Source of the DNA: an uncultured Holophagaceae bacterium | GTDB taxonomy: Bacteria; Acidobacteriota; Holophagae; Holophagales; Holophagaceae | DNA: 64,000 nt | Reading direction: 5' to 3' | Assembly (NCBI GenBank): GCA_903857495.1 | Contig: CAIOFF010000059.1 | Location: 1-64,000 of the forward strand | In this document: one piece after another, positions 52,826 through 62,894 of the stretch | How positions within the stretch are numbered: the first letter of the stretch is position 1 | Layout: each line of letters begins with the position of its first letter | The notes under the pieces: generated by a model | What the model was told of the DNA's origin: nothing | The model's database searches: none | The model's input: the letters and a program-made list of their open reading frames with translations, nothing else | Program-made: the position numbers and the translations under genes

Positions 52826-55800
52826 ATGGAGTCCACAGGCAGAAGGCGGCTATACCCCCTGCTTCCCTACGCCGGGCTGCTGCTGGGCCTGGCCCTGACC
52901 CTGATCGCCTGGCTGCTGGCCTGGCAGGAAGAGAGCTCCCGCCTCCAGTTCCAGCGGGAAGTACGCGCCGAGGCTGCCTTCCAGGTGGTCCAGCACCGGC
53001 TGGCCGCTCTGGAGAAGCACCTCCAGGGCAGCGCCGTGTTCCTGGGCCGCTCGCCCCTGCCCTCCCGGGCCGAGTGGCGGGAGTACGTGCTGCGGTCCGA
53101 CCTGGGCCGGGCCTATCCCGGTCTCCAGGGGCTGGGGTTTGCGGAGTGGGTCCCCAGCCTGAGCCTGAATGCCCACGAGCGGCGGGTTCGGGCGGAAGGC
53201 CTGCGAGACTACCGCGTGCAGTCCGCCGGCCCCCTGCCCCGGGATCCCGCCGGCCTCAGCGCCGTGCTCTACCTGGAGCCACTGGACACTCGAAACCGCA
53301 AGAGTGTCGGGCTGGACCTGCTCGGGGAACCCCAGCGCCGGGAGGCCATGCTCCAGGCGCGCGACACGGGCGAGGTGGCCATGTCCGGCAAGGTCCGACT
53401 CGACGGTGAGGAGGCCGCCGACAGCCAGACCGGGGTCCTGATGTTCGCGCCGGTCTACCGCCTGCAGGCCCCCCTCGACAGCCTGGAGGCCCGCCGCAAG
53501 GCCTTTCTCGGCTGGGCCTTCCTGCCCTTCAACGTGCGGCAGCTGCTGGGCGGCATCCTGCAGCAGGAAGTGCGCGATGCGGACGTGGACCTCATCGACG
53601 GCGCACCCGACGGCATGGACCGGCGCATCTTCGAGTCCAGCCGGGAGGCCGCCGAAGCGGCGGGCCAGACCGGCACCACCCGCATGCTGGACGCGGGCGG
53701 CCGGAACTGGATCCTGAGCATCCGCCCGAACCAGGTGGGCGCAGCCATCCAGGGCGCCGGGCGCCACTGGACGGTGCTGCTGACGGGCAGCGTGATCAGC
53801 CTGCTGCTGGCGGCCTTCTTCCTGGCCCTGACCCGCTCCGAGCGCGAGGCCCTGCGGCTGGCCAACGAGCGGAAGGCCCAGCTGCAGGAAGGCCACGACC
53901 GGCTGGCCGAGCTCTCCCAGCAGCTCAAGGAAGTGATCTGGGGCACCGACGCGGGCACCTGGGTCTGGGACATCCCTTCGGGTGGCATCGTCATCAACGA
54001 CCGCTGGGCCGAGATCATCGGCCGGACTCTGGAGGAGCTGACCCCGGTGAGCCTCCAGTCCTGGGTGGACCTCGTCCACCCGGAGGACCTGCAGCGCTCC
54101 AATGAGCTCATCGAGCGCTGCTTCCGGCGCGAGGACGAGACCTACCAGTGCGAAGTGCGGATGCGCCACCGGGACGGCAGCTGGGTCTGGGTGCTGGACC
54201 GCGGCCGGGTGGTGGAGTGGACCGCCGAGGGCCAGCCCCTCCGGATGTCGGGCACCCACCAGGACATCACCGCCCGCAAGGAGGCGGAAGAGGCCATCGC
54301 CCAGTCCCAGGAGAAGTTTCGGACCGTGGCCGACTACACCTCGGACTGGGAGTACTGGGAGGGCACCGCGCACGAGATTGTCTACATGAGCCCCTCCTGC
54401 GAGGCCATCACCGGCCACACCCGCGAGGAGTTCATCGCCGACCCGGCCCTGCTGCTGCGCCTCGTCCATCCCGAAGACCAATTCCTGGCCGAGGCCCACC
54501 AGCACTACCCCAGTGGCATGGAGGACGGCGCCCTGGACTTCCGGATCATCCGCCGGGATGGCGCCGTCCGCTGGATCTCCCATGTCTGCCACCCCGTCCG
54601 CGACGCCCACGGGACCTTCAAGGGACACCGGGTCAGCAACCGGGACATCACCGCGCGCAAGCAGGCTCTGGAGGACCTCCAGGCCAGCGAAGAGCAGCTG
54701 CGCGCGATCTTTGAGAACGCCACCCTCGGCATCTTCTGGGCCGACGCGCAGGGCGTCATCCTGCGCTCCAACCCGACCTTCCAGCAGCTCGTCGGGCAGT
54801 CCACCGAGGAGCTGCTGGGCGTCCCCTTCGACAGCTTCACCCATCCGGCCCAGCAGACCCGCGACCTGCTGCTGCGCCAGGCGCTGCTGCAGGGCAAGTC
54901 GGACGAGCTGAGAACGGAGACCCGCTGGGTCCGCAGCGATGGGCGGGGGCTATGGGTCGCTCTCACGGTCCAGCCCGTACGGGACGCCGATGGCCGCCTG
55001 AAGTTCTACTCAGGCGTGGTGGATGACATCACGGGCAAGAAGCAGGCCCAGGACGAGCTGAAGCGGATCATGCGGGAGCAGGAGATCATCCTGGAGAACG
55101 CCAACGTCGGCATCTCGTTGGTCGTGGACCGCCGCCAGATCTGGATCAACCGCTGGATGGGCAAGGTGTTCCAGTATCCCCTCGAGGAGCTGGAGGGCCA
55201 TGACACCCGCCTGCTCTTCCCCTCCCAGGAGGCCTACGAGCAGGTGGGCCGGGACGCCTACCAGGTGCTCGCCCGGGGGGAGAACTACGAGACCGTGCAC
55301 AAGCTCGTGCGCCGCGACGGTTCCCCCATCTGGATCCACCTCAATGGCAAGGCCATCGACCCTCCGGACCTGAGCCGGGGCACCCTGTGGATCCTCTCGG
55401 ACGCCACCGCCCAGAAGGCGGCGGAGGATGCCCTCCGGGCGGACGAGGCCCGCTTCCGGTCCATGTTCGAGTCCCACAGCGCCGTCATGCTCCTCGTCGA
55501 TCCCGAAGACGGCCAGATCCAGGACGCCAACCCCGCCGCTGCGGCCTTCTACGGCTATGACCGCGAGCGCCTCCGAGGCATGAACATCGCCGAGATCAAC
55601 ACCCTGTCCCCGGAGCAGATCGCCGAGGAGATGCGGCGCTCCACCGGCATGCAGAAGCGGACCTTTGTCTTCAGCCACCGCCTGGCCAGCGGGGCGATCC
55701 GGACCGTGGAAGTGAACTCCTCGCCGACGACCATCCTCGGCCGGCAGGTGCTCTTCAGCATCATCCAGGACATCACCGAGCGGGCCAATCTCGAGATCGA

Positions 55801-56596
55801 GATCCGCCTCAGGCAGGCCCTGCTTGAGGAGCTGAACCGCTCCCTGGATGACCGCGTCAACCAGGCCCTGGAGGAGATCCGCACCAAGGACCAGATGCTC
55901 ATCACCCAGGGCCGCCAGGCCGCCATGGGCGAGATGATCGGCAACATCGCCCACCAGTGGCGCCAGCCCCTGAACGCGCTGGGACTGGTGCTCTCCAACC
56001 TCAAGGACGCCTACGTGTTCGGGGAGCTTCATCCGGAGTTGCTCGACAAGTCCGTGGCGGACGGCACCGCCCTCGTCCAGAAAATGTCCTCCACCATCAA
56101 CGACTTCAGGAACTTCTTCCGGCCCGAGAAGGAGAAGACCGTCTTCTCCGTCCAGGCGCAGATCCAGCAGGCGGTCACTCTGGTCTCCGCGGGGTTCCGC
56201 AATGCCAACATCGACCTCCAGATCGACATCCCCCAGGACCTGCAGCTGTTCGGCTTCCCCAATGAGTTCTCCCAGGTGATCCTCAACCTGCTGAGCAACT
56301 CCCAGCAGGCCATCCAGCAATCCGGGCAGCGCGCCGGCCTCGTCACTCTGACCACCTCGAAGGCCAATGGGATGGGCTGCCTGAGCGTGCAGGACAATGG
56401 CGGGGGGATTCCGGTGGAAATCATGGACAAGATCTTCGAACCCTATTTCTCGACCAAGGAACTGGGGACCGGCATCGGACTCTACATGTCAAAACAGATC
56501 ATCGAGCGCAATATGGATGGGCGGCTGGAAGGCCACAACAACGGCGCTGGTGCCGAGTTCGTCATCCGCCTTCCGCTCGCAGGAGGAACTCCATGA
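52826..56596 (+). CDS. CHASE-domain multi-PAS sensor histidine kinase
   Basis: A 1256-residue kinase. Two membrane helices (about 13-33 and 312-334) bracket a CHASE-type sensor domain (about 40-300, FAEWVPSLS and VYLEPLD-like pieces). At least five PAS/PAC repeats follow (about 370-490, 490-615, 620-745, 745-875, 875-1000), with GTHQDITARK, RVSNRDITARK and GVVDDITGKK as linkers. The kinase core is of the HQWRQPLN type (IGNIAHQWRQPLNALG) with N-box NLLSNSQQA, DNGGGIP and GTGIGLYMSKQI. AGGAAAAGG precedes the ATG. It overlaps the next gene by four bases (ATGA), so the regulator-kinase below is its likely partner. Confidence 0.92.
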   Translation: MESTGRRRLYPLLPYAGLLLGLALTLIAWLLAWQEESSRLQFQREVRAEAAFQVVQHRLAALEKHLQGSAVFLGRSPLPSRAEWREYVLRSDLGRAYPGLQGLGFAEWVPSLSLNAHERRVRAEGLRDYRVQSAGPLPRDPAGLSAVLYLEPLDTRNRKSVGLDLLGEPQRREAMLQARDTGEVAMSGKVRLDGEEAADSQTGVLMFAPVYRLQAPLDSLEARRKAFLGWAFLPFNVRQLLGGILQQEVRDADVDLIDGAPDGMDRRIFESSREAAEAAGQTGTTRMLDAGGRNWILSIRPNQVGAAIQGAGRHWTVLLTGSVISLLLAAFFLALTRSEREALRLANERKAQLQEGHDRLAELSQQLKEVIWGTDAGTWVWDIPSGGIVINDRWAEIIGRTLEELTPVSLQSWVDLVHPEDLQRSNELIERCFRREDETYQCEVRMRHRDGSWVWVLDRGRVVEWTAEGQPLRMSGTHQDITARKEAEEAIAQSQEKFRTVADYTSDWEYWEGTAHEIVYMSPSCEAITGHTREEFIADPALLLRLVHPEDQFLAEAHQHYPSGMEDGALDFRIIRRDGAVRWISHVCHPVRDAHGTFKGHRVSNRDITARKQALEDLQASEEQLRAIFENATLGIFWADAQGVILRSNPTFQQLVGQSTEELLGVPFDSFTHPAQQTRDLLLRQALLQGKSDELRTETRWVRSDGRGLWVALTVQPVRDADGRLKFYSGVVDDITGKKQAQDELKRIMREQEIILENANVGISLVVDRRQIWINRWMGKVFQYPLEELEGHDTRLLFPSQEAYEQVGRDAYQVLARGENYETVHKLVRRDGSPIWIHLNGKAIDPPDLSRGTLWILSDATAQKAAEDALRADEARFRSMFESHSAVMLLVDPEDGQIQDANPAAAAFYGYDRERLRGMNIAEINTLSPEQIAEEMRRSTGMQKRTFVFSHRLASGAIRTVEVNSSPTTILGRQVLFSIIQDITERANLEIEIRLRQALLEELNRSLDDRVNQALEEIRTKDQMLITQGRQAAMGEMIGNIAHQWRQPLNALGLVLSNLKDAYVFGELHPELLDKSVADGTALVQKMSSTINDFRNFFRPEKEKTVFSVQAQIQQAVTLVSAGFRNANIDLQIDIPQDLQLFGFPNEFSQVILNLLSNSQQAIQQSGQRAGLVTLTTSKANGMGCLSVQDNGGGIPVEIMDKIFEPYFSTKELGTGIGLYMSKQIIERNMDGRLEGHNNGAGAEFVIRLPLAGGTP

Positions 56597-57768
56597 GCAG
56601 TGCAGTCCAGGATGCGGAGTTCCTGAAGTCGCTCACCGTGCTCTACGTCGAGGACGACGACCTGGGCCGCGCCCAGACAGAGATGTTCCTCAAGCGCCGG
56701 GTCGGCAAGCTGATCACTGCCGTCAACGGCGCCCAGGGCCTCGAGCTCTTCCGCACCCAGCCCATCCAGATGGTGATCACGGACGTGCTCATGCCCGTCA
56801 TGGACGGCCTGACCATGGCCGAGGAGATCCGGAAGCTGTCCCCCACGGTGCCCATCATCGTCACCACCGCCTTCGAGCAGACGGACTACCTGCTGAAGTC
56901 CATCGAGCTCGGGATCGAGAAGTACGTCGTGAAGCCGATCCGGATCGAGCGCCTCGAGCATGCGCTGCTGGACTGCGCCCACCGCCTGCTCGGTGAGGAG
57001 CTGTTCCGGCAGAAGCTCTGGCTCGAGGCCGAGGCCCAGCGGCTGAAGCACCAGGAGAGCCTCCGGATCCTCACCTCGGGCATCGCCCACGACTTCAACA
57101 ACCTGCTGCAGGCCATCCTCTCCGCCTTCACCCTGGCCAAGATGAAGCTGCCCCCGGGCAGCGAGGCCCACCGCAGCCTCGAGATCGCCGACCGGAGCTC
57201 CGAGCAGGCCCGGATCCTGGCCCGGCGCCTCTACACCCTGGCCGCGGGCGCCGAGGCCACGGATCACCTGGGGTCGCTGGACAAGCTGATCCGCGAGTCC
57301 ATCGACGGGGTCCTTGCGGGAACCCCCACTGAAGTGGAATACCGCTTCAGCGCTGAGCCCTGCGCCGTCCGCTTCAATGCGACCGCCCTGCGACAGGTGT
57401 TCACCAGCCTGGCCACCAATGCCGCCGAAGCCATGCCCACGGGAGGCAGCCTCATCGTCTCGACCGGAGTTCGGACCCTGGCCGAGCGGGAGCTGATGCC
57501 CCTGCCCCCGGGGCGGTATCTGCACCTCCAGCTGCAGGACACAGGCACCGGGATCGCCCCCAAGCACCTCCCGATGATCTTCGAGCCCTACTTCTCCACC
57601 AAGGAGCGGGGCAGCCAGAAGGGGATGGGACTGGGTCTGGCCCTGTGCGACACCCTCCTCCGCTCCCAGGGCGGGGCCATCCAGGCCGAGTCCGTCGAAG
57701 GCCAGGGCACCACCCTCCACCTCTACCTGCCAGAGGCGGCGGCCGAGGCCTGGCCCTTGCGGAGCTAG
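56593..57768 (+). CDS. Response regulator fused to a histidine kinase
   Basis: A 391-residue protein. The receiver domain (about 14-130) has the acidic cluster VEDDD, phospho-acceptor Asp in MVITDVLMPVMDG and Lys in VVKPIR. The kinase half has the phospho-acceptor His in SGIAHDFNNLLQAI and a HATPase domain with SLATNAAEAM, DTGTGIAP and GMGLGLALC. All boxes look intact, unlike the receiver protein at 9647-11458. It may take phosphate from the CHASE kinase with which it is co-translated. Its last four bases overlap the convergent alanyl-tRNA editing gene. Confidence 0.9.
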   Translation: MSSAVQDAEFLKSLTVLYVEDDDLGRAQTEMFLKRRVGKLITAVNGAQGLELFRTQPIQMVITDVLMPVMDGLTMAEEIRKLSPTVPIIVTTAFEQTDYLLKSIELGIEKYVVKPIRIERLEHALLDCAHRLLGEELFRQKLWLEAEAQRLKHQESLRILTSGIAHDFNNLLQAILSAFTLAKMKLPPGSEAHRSLEIADRSSEQARILARRLYTLAAGAEATDHLGSLDKLIRESIDGVLAGTPTEVEYRFSAEPCAVRFNATALRQVFTSLATNAAEAMPTGGSLIVSTGVRTLAERELMPLPPGRYLHLQLQDTGTGIAPKHLPMIFEPYFSTKERGSQKGMGLGLALCDTLLRSQGGAIQAESVEGQGTTLHLYLPEAAAEAWPLRS

Positions 57769-58946
57769 TCGGCCCCCAGGCAGGCCAGGGCCTCGGCCCG
57801 GCCCGCGAGGCTGGGAGCCTTGCCCTGGAAGCTGCGGCCGGAACCGCCCCCCTTGGCGCTGAGGGCGGCCGCCACGGCCCTGCCCGCCACCGCCACATCC
57901 AGGGTCGAGGCTTCGCCCGCACTGAGCAGGAAGAGGCCCTGCCCCGCCACCTCGGTCGTGAGGAAGACGGCCTTGGCCGGGGCCAGGGCGAGGATGCCCC
58001 GGGCCAGCTTCTGCAGGAACCCCGCGTCCCGCCCCTCCAGGTGGGCTGCCACCAGGGCCTCGGGCCTTGCGGCCAGGCCAGCGGACAGGCTCTCTGCCAG
58101 CTCATCTTCCGTGCGGCGCAGCCGCTTCTCCAGGGCCAGCGCCTGATCCAGTCGGGCCTGGAGGGTGGGGACGAGCTCCTCGTCCGGGGCGCCCAGCAGG
58201 GCCCGCAGCGCCGCCGTGCGTTGCTCGTGGGCGCCGAGGCGGCGGCGGACCCGGCCCCCGGCCGCGTAGAAGAGCCGGGTGCCCCCGCGGATGCTCTCCG
58301 TGCCCAGCAGCTTCAGGGCCTCGAGCTCACCGGTGTGCCGCAGGTGGGTCCCGCCGCAGGTGTTCAAGTCCACGCCGGCGATCTCCACCAGGCGGATGTC
58401 CCCGGCATGGCCCTCGGGCAGTCCCCGGGACCGGACCTGCTCCTGGGCGTAGCCCTCGGGACTCACCCACCGGGCCGCCACCTCGCGGTGGACCCGGATC
58501 TCGGCGGCCACGGCCTCCTCCAGGCGCTCCAGGGCCGCCGGAGAGATCCCGGGCGTGGCCAGCTCGATGTCGCAGACCGAGGGGCCGAGATGGAAGGCCG
58601 TGGTGGCCCACTGGAAGCGGTCCTGGGCCACGGCCGTCAGCAGGTGCTGGCCCGTGTGCTGCTGCATGTGATCGAAGCGGCGCGCCCAGTCCAGGACCAG
58701 CGCGGCGGGTCCGACCGGCAGCGCGCCCTCGGTGTAGTGGCGGATCTCCCCGTCCCGCTTCTGGACGTCCAGCACTGGCCGCCCGTTCACAGTGCCCAGA
58801 TCGCAGGGCTGGCCGCCGCCTTCGGGATAGAAGACCGTGTCCTCCAGCACCACGAAGGGCCGCCCCTTCTCCTCCCCCGTCCGGAGGACGCGGGTCTCCA
58901 AGGAGGCAAGCAGGGGGTCCCGTTCGTAGGCAGGTGGCTGGCTCAT
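57765..58946 (-). CDS. Alanyl-tRNA editing protein (AlaX-type with DHHA1 domain)
   Basis: A 393-residue protein related to the editing and C-terminal domains of alanyl-tRNA synthetase. It should hydrolyse Ser- or Gly-tRNA-Ala. The zinc ligands are visible in QQHTGQHLL and CGGTHLRHTGEL. An early YPEGGGQPCD loop, a coiled coil (about 270-305) and a C-terminal DHHA1 region with GGGSGRSFQGKA complete the AlaX-L layout. The ATG at 58946 has no Shine-Dalgarno. TAGGCT six bases upstream may be a -10 box of a leaderless mRNA. Confidence 0.92.
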   Translation of the reverse strand: MSQPPAYERDPLLASLETRVLRTGEEKGRPFVVLEDTVFYPEGGGQPCDLGTVNGRPVLDVQKRDGEIRHYTEGALPVGPAALVLDWARRFDHMQQHTGQHLLTAVAQDRFQWATTAFHLGPSVCDIELATPGISPAALERLEEAVAAEIRVHREVAARWVSPEGYAQEQVRSRGLPEGHAGDIRLVEIAGVDLNTCGGTHLRHTGELEALKLLGTESIRGGTRLFYAAGGRVRRRLGAHEQRTAALRALLGAPDEELVPTLQARLDQALALEKRLRRTEDELAESLSAGLAARPEALVAAHLEGRDAGFLQKLARGILALAPAKAVFLTTEVAGQGLFLLSAGEASTLDVAVAGRAVAAALSAKGGGSGRSFQGKAPSLAGRAEALACLGAD

Positions 58947-58952
58947 GCGGGG

Positions 58953-58958
58953 AGCCTA
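58953..58958 (-). promoter_or_regulatory. TAGGCT, candidate -10 box of a leaderless alaX transcript
   Basis: On the minus strand TAGGCT is followed by six bases (CCCCGC) and then the ATG at 58946. The spacing is identical to that of TAGACT before kdsB. The same TAGGCT occurs at 50009-50014 and at 13153-13158 (minus strand) upstream of other genes. Confidence 0.4.
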
Positions 58959-58979
58959 GCACAGCGGGCCGTCCCATTT

Positions 58980-58992
58980 GGACGGACCGTCC
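58980..58992. promoter_or_regulatory. 13-bp palindrome between alaX-type gene and rarA
   Basis: GGACGG-A-CCGTCC is a perfect palindrome in the 69-bp gap between the divergent alaX and rarA starts. CCGTCCCAT is present twice, 18 bases apart (58969-58977 and 58987-58995), the second copy overlapping the palindrome. This could be an operator acting on both genes. A TAAGCT at 59000-59005 may be the rarA -10 box. Confidence 0.4.
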
Positions 58993-59015
58993 CATCGGTT
59001 AAGCTTCGAGTGTCC

Positions 59016-60422
59016 ATGTCCCACATCCCCCTGCCCGAGCGCCTCCGCCCCGCCACCCTCGCCGAGGTGGTGGGCCAGGACCACCTGCTGGGGCCCAAGG
59101 GCGCCCTGACCCGCCTCACCGCCGGGGGCCGCCTGCCCTCCATGGTGATGTGGGGCCCTCCGGGCACGGGCAAGACCACGCTGGCCCGCATCCTGGCCGA
59201 GGCCACGGGGCACGGCTTCATGGAGTTCTCCGGCGCCGGGGGCAGCGCCGCGGAGCTGAAGAAGTTCCTCCAGGAAAGTAAGGCCATGCCCCTGTTCCGG
59301 GGGGTGCCGCCCGTGGTCTTCCTGGACGAGATCCACCGCTTCAACCGCTCCCAGCAGGACATCCTGCTGCCCTACCTGGAGCGCGGCGAGGCCATCCTCA
59401 TCGGTGCCACCACCGAGAACCCGGCCTTCTACCTGAACCCCGCGCTGCGCAGCCGCTGCCAGCTCATCGCCCTCAAGGCCCTGGAGCCCGGCCACATCCG
59501 GCAGGTGCTGGCCCGGGCCTGGTCCCGAGAACGGCCTAGCCAGCCGGAGCCCACCGAGGTCTTCGAGTGGCTCTCCCACTGGGCTGGCGGGGACCTGCGC
59601 TCGGCGCTCTCGGGCCTCGAGACCTGGATGGAGATGCCGGACCCGGACCTGGAGTCCCTCCAGGGGGCCCTCGGCGGACGCATGATGTTCGACCGCGCCG
59701 ATGGCCACTACGACCTGGCCAGCGCCTTCCAGAAGAGCCTGCGCGGCTCCGATGCCGATGCCGCCCTCTACTACCTGAGCCGCATGATCCGTGGCGGCGA
59801 GGACCCCCGCTTCATCGCCCGGCGCCTCATGGTCTGTTCCGCTGAAGACGTGGGCAACGCCGATCCGCAAGCCTTTCTGCTGTGCGAGGCGGCCAGCCGC
59901 GCCGTGGAGCAGATCGGCTGGCCCGAGGCCCGGATCCCCCTGGCCCAGGCCGTGATCTACGTGGCCAACGCCCCCAAGAGCAACGCCACGATCCTGGGCA
60001 TCGACGCGGCCCTGGCGGCGGAGGACGCGCCCATCCCCGACGCCATCCGCGACGCCCACACCGCCACCGCCCGCAAGGCCGGCCGCGGCTCGGGCTACCA
60101 CTACTCCCACGACGACTACGACCGCCCCCAGCCCTTCCTCCCCGAGAAGTTCCAGGGCACCGCCTTCTACCAACCCCGGCGGCCCCAGGAGCGGTCCTGG
60201 CGGGACCGGCAGGAGCCCGAGGCGGGCGCCCTGGCGACCCTCTGGGAGGCCTGGCTGGCAGCCCATCCCGAGGGCGGCGAGATTCCTCTGGAGGCCTGGA
60301 GCACCGAGCTCGCCTGCAGCCGCGAGGCCACCGCCCGGGCCCTGGGCAAGCTGGCCCAGGGGCGCTGCACCCTGACCCGCAAGCTGGAGGCTAGTCCTCG
60401 CTCGACCACCCCAGCAGGCTGA
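59016..60422 (+). CDS. rarA: Replication-associated recombination protein A (RarA/MgsA AAA ATPase)
   Basis: A 468-residue clamp-loader-like ATPase of the RarA/MgsA/WRNIP1 family acting at stalled replication forks. Walker A is [11 protein letters not shown], Walker [17 protein letters not shown], sensor 1 IGATTENP, and the C-terminal family motifs are [22 protein letters not shown] and [14 protein letters not shown]. The ATG at 59016 has no Shine-Dalgarno; longer upstream frames are shadows of the alaX gene. The C-terminus extends about 70 residues past the usual end ([18 protein letters not shown]), and the 3' end overlaps the convergent MCP gene by 32 nt. Confidence 0.95.
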   Translation: MSHIPLPERLRPATLAEVVGQDHLLGPKGALTRLTAGGRLPSMVMWGPPGTGKTTLARILAEATGHGFMEFSGAGGSAAELKKFLQESKAMPLFRGVPPVVFLDEIHRFNRSQQDILLPYLERGEAILIGATTENPAFYLNPALRSRCQLIALKALEPGHIRQVLARAWSRERPSQPEPTEVFEWLSHWAGGDLRSALSGLETWMEMPDPDLESLQGALGGRMMFDRADGHYDLASAFQKSLRGSDADAALYYLSRMIRGGEDPRFIARRLMVCSAEDVGNADPQAFLLCEAASRAVEQIGWPEARIPLAQAVIYVANAPKSNATILGIDAALAAEDAPIPDAIRDAHTATARKAGRGSGYHYSHDDYDRPQPFLPEKFQGTAFYQPRRPQERSWRDRQEPEAGALATLWEAWLAAHPEGGEIPLEAWSTELACSREATARALGKLAQGRCTLTRKLEASPRSTTPAG

Positions 60423-61965
60423 CGCCATAGCGCTGGCCGCAGACGTGCAGGGGGACGGCCAGGACGGTGATGATGGCGCCGGTGTCCCGAGCGTAGGTCT
60501 GCACCAGGAAGTCCTCCCGCCCAGCCTTGGCCTCGCCCAGGTCCGTCACCCGCCGGAAGCTCTCCCGGCCAACCCGGTCCGGCAGCGCCTCAGCGGCCTC
60601 GCCCAGGCCGTAGCGGGCCCCCCGCACCAGCACCCGGTTGTCCGTGAAGAACCGCTTCACCCGGTTGCCGCCTAGGTCCTTGTCCGGCTGCCCGGTCCAG
60701 TCCTGGGTGAAGCGCTTGTTGTGGGAGGGCGCGTAGCTGTTCAGGTCGAGGATCACGGCGAAGGTGAGTCGCGGCTCCTGCTCCAGGACCCGGTCGAAGA
60801 CCTCCTGGAGGGGCCGGTCGACGAGGGCGTCGTAGGCCGTGCTGAACTTGGGCGGGGAGAAGCCCTCGGGGGGCACGCGCACCACGTTGAAGAAGCGGGA
60901 CAGGCCCTGGACGGCGGCTCCGCGGAGCTCGCGGTAGTCCAGGGCCAGGACGTCCTCGGCGTGCAGACGCCCGTCGAGCACCGGAGCCTCCAGCACCTTG
61001 GCTGCCGTGGCCGCGAGCTCCCGGGCCAGGCCCAGGGCGCGGTGGCAGAGAGACCCGGTGTCGTAGGGCGCGAGGTGGCGGTGGCCCACCTCCGTGAAGG
61101 CGGACAGGCGGAAGGCATCCTGGGCCACGGCCTCGGCCTCGGCCTTCAGGGTGCCTGTGGACTCCAGCAGCCGGCTGGAGGCCTGGACCAGGGTGCGGGT
61201 CGCCCCCTGCTGCTGGGCGGCGGAATCGGCGATGTTCGCCACATGGCCCGCGGTGGACTCCGCCAGCCCCGCGATGCCCGAGAAGCGCTGCTCCACCGCC
61301 TCCACCTGGGTGCGGGTCTCCGAGGCCAGGGCCAGGCTCTGGTCCATGGCCTCCCGGGCGGGGTCCAGCTCCCGCCGGATGGCCTCCAGCAGGGCGCTGA
61401 TCTCGTGGGTCTGCTGCGAGGTCCGGTCCGCCAGCTTCCGGACCTCGTCCGCCACCACCGCGAAGCCGCGACCGGCCTCTCCGGCATGGGCCGCCTCGAT
61501 GGCCGCATTGAGGCTCAGCAACCCGGTGCGGTCGGCAATCTCCTCGATGACCTGGGAGATCTCGTTCACCTGGAGGATGTGGCCCATGAGGGACGTGAGA
61601 CGCTCGGCGGTGAGGCCCGTCTGGTGCTGCAGCTGCCGTACCGTGGTGACGGCCTGGTCGCTCTCCTGGAGGCCCTGGCGCGTCAGGGCGGCCATGCGCC
61701 GGGTGGCGTCCGCGCTCTCCGTGGCGGCAGAGGTGGCCTGGGAGATGTTCCCGTCCAAGCCTTCCAGCGTCGCCTGCATGCTCCGGGTACTGTCCAGGAT
61801 CTGGTCCACCTCCCGGGCCAGGGTCTGCACCCGCACCGAGGTGCGCGCCGCGCCCGCGGCAGAGCGGTTGATGACTTTTTCCAACCCGGCGAAATCCTTG
61901 AGCACCGAATCCCGCAGGCCCCCCGTGGGAATCTCTGGGGCCTTCTTGGTGGACAGATAGGACAT
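60391..61965 (-). CDS. Soluble methyl-accepting chemotaxis protein with C-terminal sensor domain
   Basis: A 524-residue receptor with no membrane helix. The MCP signalling domain is at the N-terminus (about 20-300) with a canonical tip ([28 protein letters not shown] region). The C-terminal 200 residues form a sensor region with [25 protein letters not shown] and [13 protein letters not shown], recalling the Cache/PAS-like tail of cytoplasmic receptors in alphaproteobacteria. It could be served by the CheA/CheW pair at 17.3-19.7 kb. GGAAGG lies before the ATG at 61965. Confidence 0.88.
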   Translation of the reverse strand: MSYLSTKKAPEIPTGGLRDSVLKDFAGLEKVINRSAAGAARTSVRVQTLAREVDQILDSTRSMQATLEGLDGNISQATSAATESADATRRMAALTRQGLQESDQAVTTVRQLQHQTGLTAERLTSLMGHILQVNEISQVIEEIADRTGLLSLNAAIEAAHAGEAGRGFAVVADEVRKLADRTSQQTHEISALLEAIRRELDPAREAMDQSLALASETRTQVEAVEQRFSGIAGLAESTAGHVANIADSAAQQQGATRTLVQASSRLLESTGTLKAEAEAVAQDAFRLSAFTEVGHRHLAPYDTGSLCHRALGLARELAATAAKVLEAPVLDGRLHAEDVLALDYRELRGAAVQGLSRFFNVVRVPPEGFSPPKFSTAYDALVDRPLQEVFDRVLEQEPRLTFAVILDLNSYAPSHNKRFTQDWTGQPDKDLGGNRVKRFFTDNRVLVRGARYGLGEAAEALPDRVGRESFRRVTDLGEAKAGREDFLVQTYARDTGAIITVLAVPLHVCGQRYGVSLLGWSSED

Positions 61966-61994
61966 CGGACCTTCCGGGGTTATGTGATCTTCTT

Positions 61995-62009
61995 CGGCCC
62001 CCGGGGCCG
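61995..62009 (-). terminator. GC palindrome after the pirin pair
   Basis: CGGCCCC-C-GGGGCCG is a perfect palindrome 12 nt before the pirin stop on the plus strand, that is just after it in the direction of transcription, and 30 nt before the MCP start. It has no T-run, so it may be a weak terminator or an operator of the MCP gene. Confidence 0.35.
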
Positions 62010-62020
62010 GGACGATAAGT

Positions 62021-62887
62021 TCAGTCCAGGAAACCCATGCGCCCCTCCTGGTAGTCCTGGATGGCCTGCTCGATCTCCTCCCGGGTGTTCATGACGAAGG
62101 GACCATAGTGGGCGATGGGCTCCCGGAGGGGTTCCCCGGCCAGCAGCATGAGGCTGACCGGCGTCTCGGCCGTGAGCGCGAGGCTCTCGCCCTCGCCCAG
62201 CAGGGCCACGGTATCCGCGGGAACCAGGCGGTCGCCGACGCGCACGGAGCCGTGCAGGGGCACCACGGCGGTGGTCCAGCCGGCGGGCACATCAGCGGCG
62301 AAGCGGGCCCCGGCGGCCAGCTCCAGGTGGGCGTAGGCGATGCGGGCCGGGGTCTGGGCGGGCCCGGTGAGACCGGCCCAGGTGCCCGCCAGCACCCGGA
62401 TGCGGCCCCCGCCAACGGGCTGCCAGGGCATGGTCTCCGGCTGCAGGTCCGTGTAGCCCGGCGCCGAGCCCTTCTGGGCCCGGGGCAGGTTGATCCAGAG
62501 CTGCACGCCCTCGATGGCGCCCCCAGTCTCCAGGTGCTCGGGCACCGGCATCTCCGCGTGCACAATACCCGCGCCGGCGTTCATGAGCTGGGCGCCGCCG
62601 GGCCGGAGCAGGCCGGACCCGCCCGTGCTGTCCCGGTGCCGGAAGGCCCCCTGGATCAGGTAGGTCAGGGTCTGGAAGCCGCGATGGGGGTGGGGCGGAA
62701 AGCCCGCGTCCGTGCCCGGCGGCAGCACCATGGGACCGAAGTGGTCCATGAGCAGGAAGGGGTCCATGGCCCGGAAGGCCTCGGCGCCGCCCTGGCCCTG
62801 GCCCGGCACCAGCCGGGTGAGCGGCACGCGGTTCCCGTCCTGGGTGGGCTGACCGGGAATGAGGGCAAGCACGGATTTGGCGGACAT
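62021..62887 (-). CDS. Pirin family protein
   Basis: A 288-residue bicupin. The pirin metal-site motif is [19 protein letters not shown], with a further His in [10 protein letters not shown] and a Glu-containing segment, giving the usual three His and one Glu. The C-terminal pirin cupin ends [12 protein letters not shown], the typical closing motif. Some relatives are quercetinases or redox sensors; the role here is unknown. The stop codon of the upstream pirin gene forms part of its Shine-Dalgarno (TGAGGTG), so translation is coupled. Confidence 0.92.
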   Translation of the reverse strand: MSAKSVLALIPGQPTQDGNRVPLTRLVPGQGQGGAEAFRAMDPFLLMDHFGPMVLPPGTDAGFPPHPHRGFQTLTYLIQGAFRHRDSTGGSGLLRPGGAQLMNAGAGIVHAEMPVPEHLETGGAIEGVQLWINLPRAQKGSAPGYTDLQPETMPWQPVGGGRIRVLAGTWAGLTGPAQTPARIAYAHLELAAGARFAADVPAGWTTAVVPLHGSVRVGDRLVPADTVALLGEGESLALTAETPVSLMLLAGEPLREPIAHYGPFVMNTREEIEQAIQDYQEGRMGFLD

Positions 62888-62894
62888 GGGCACC

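Noticed and set aside
52850-54844. 664-codon open frame on the minus strand over the CHASE/PAS kinase
   Set aside because: Shadow of the plus-strand kinase, which has ordered PAS and kinase motifs.
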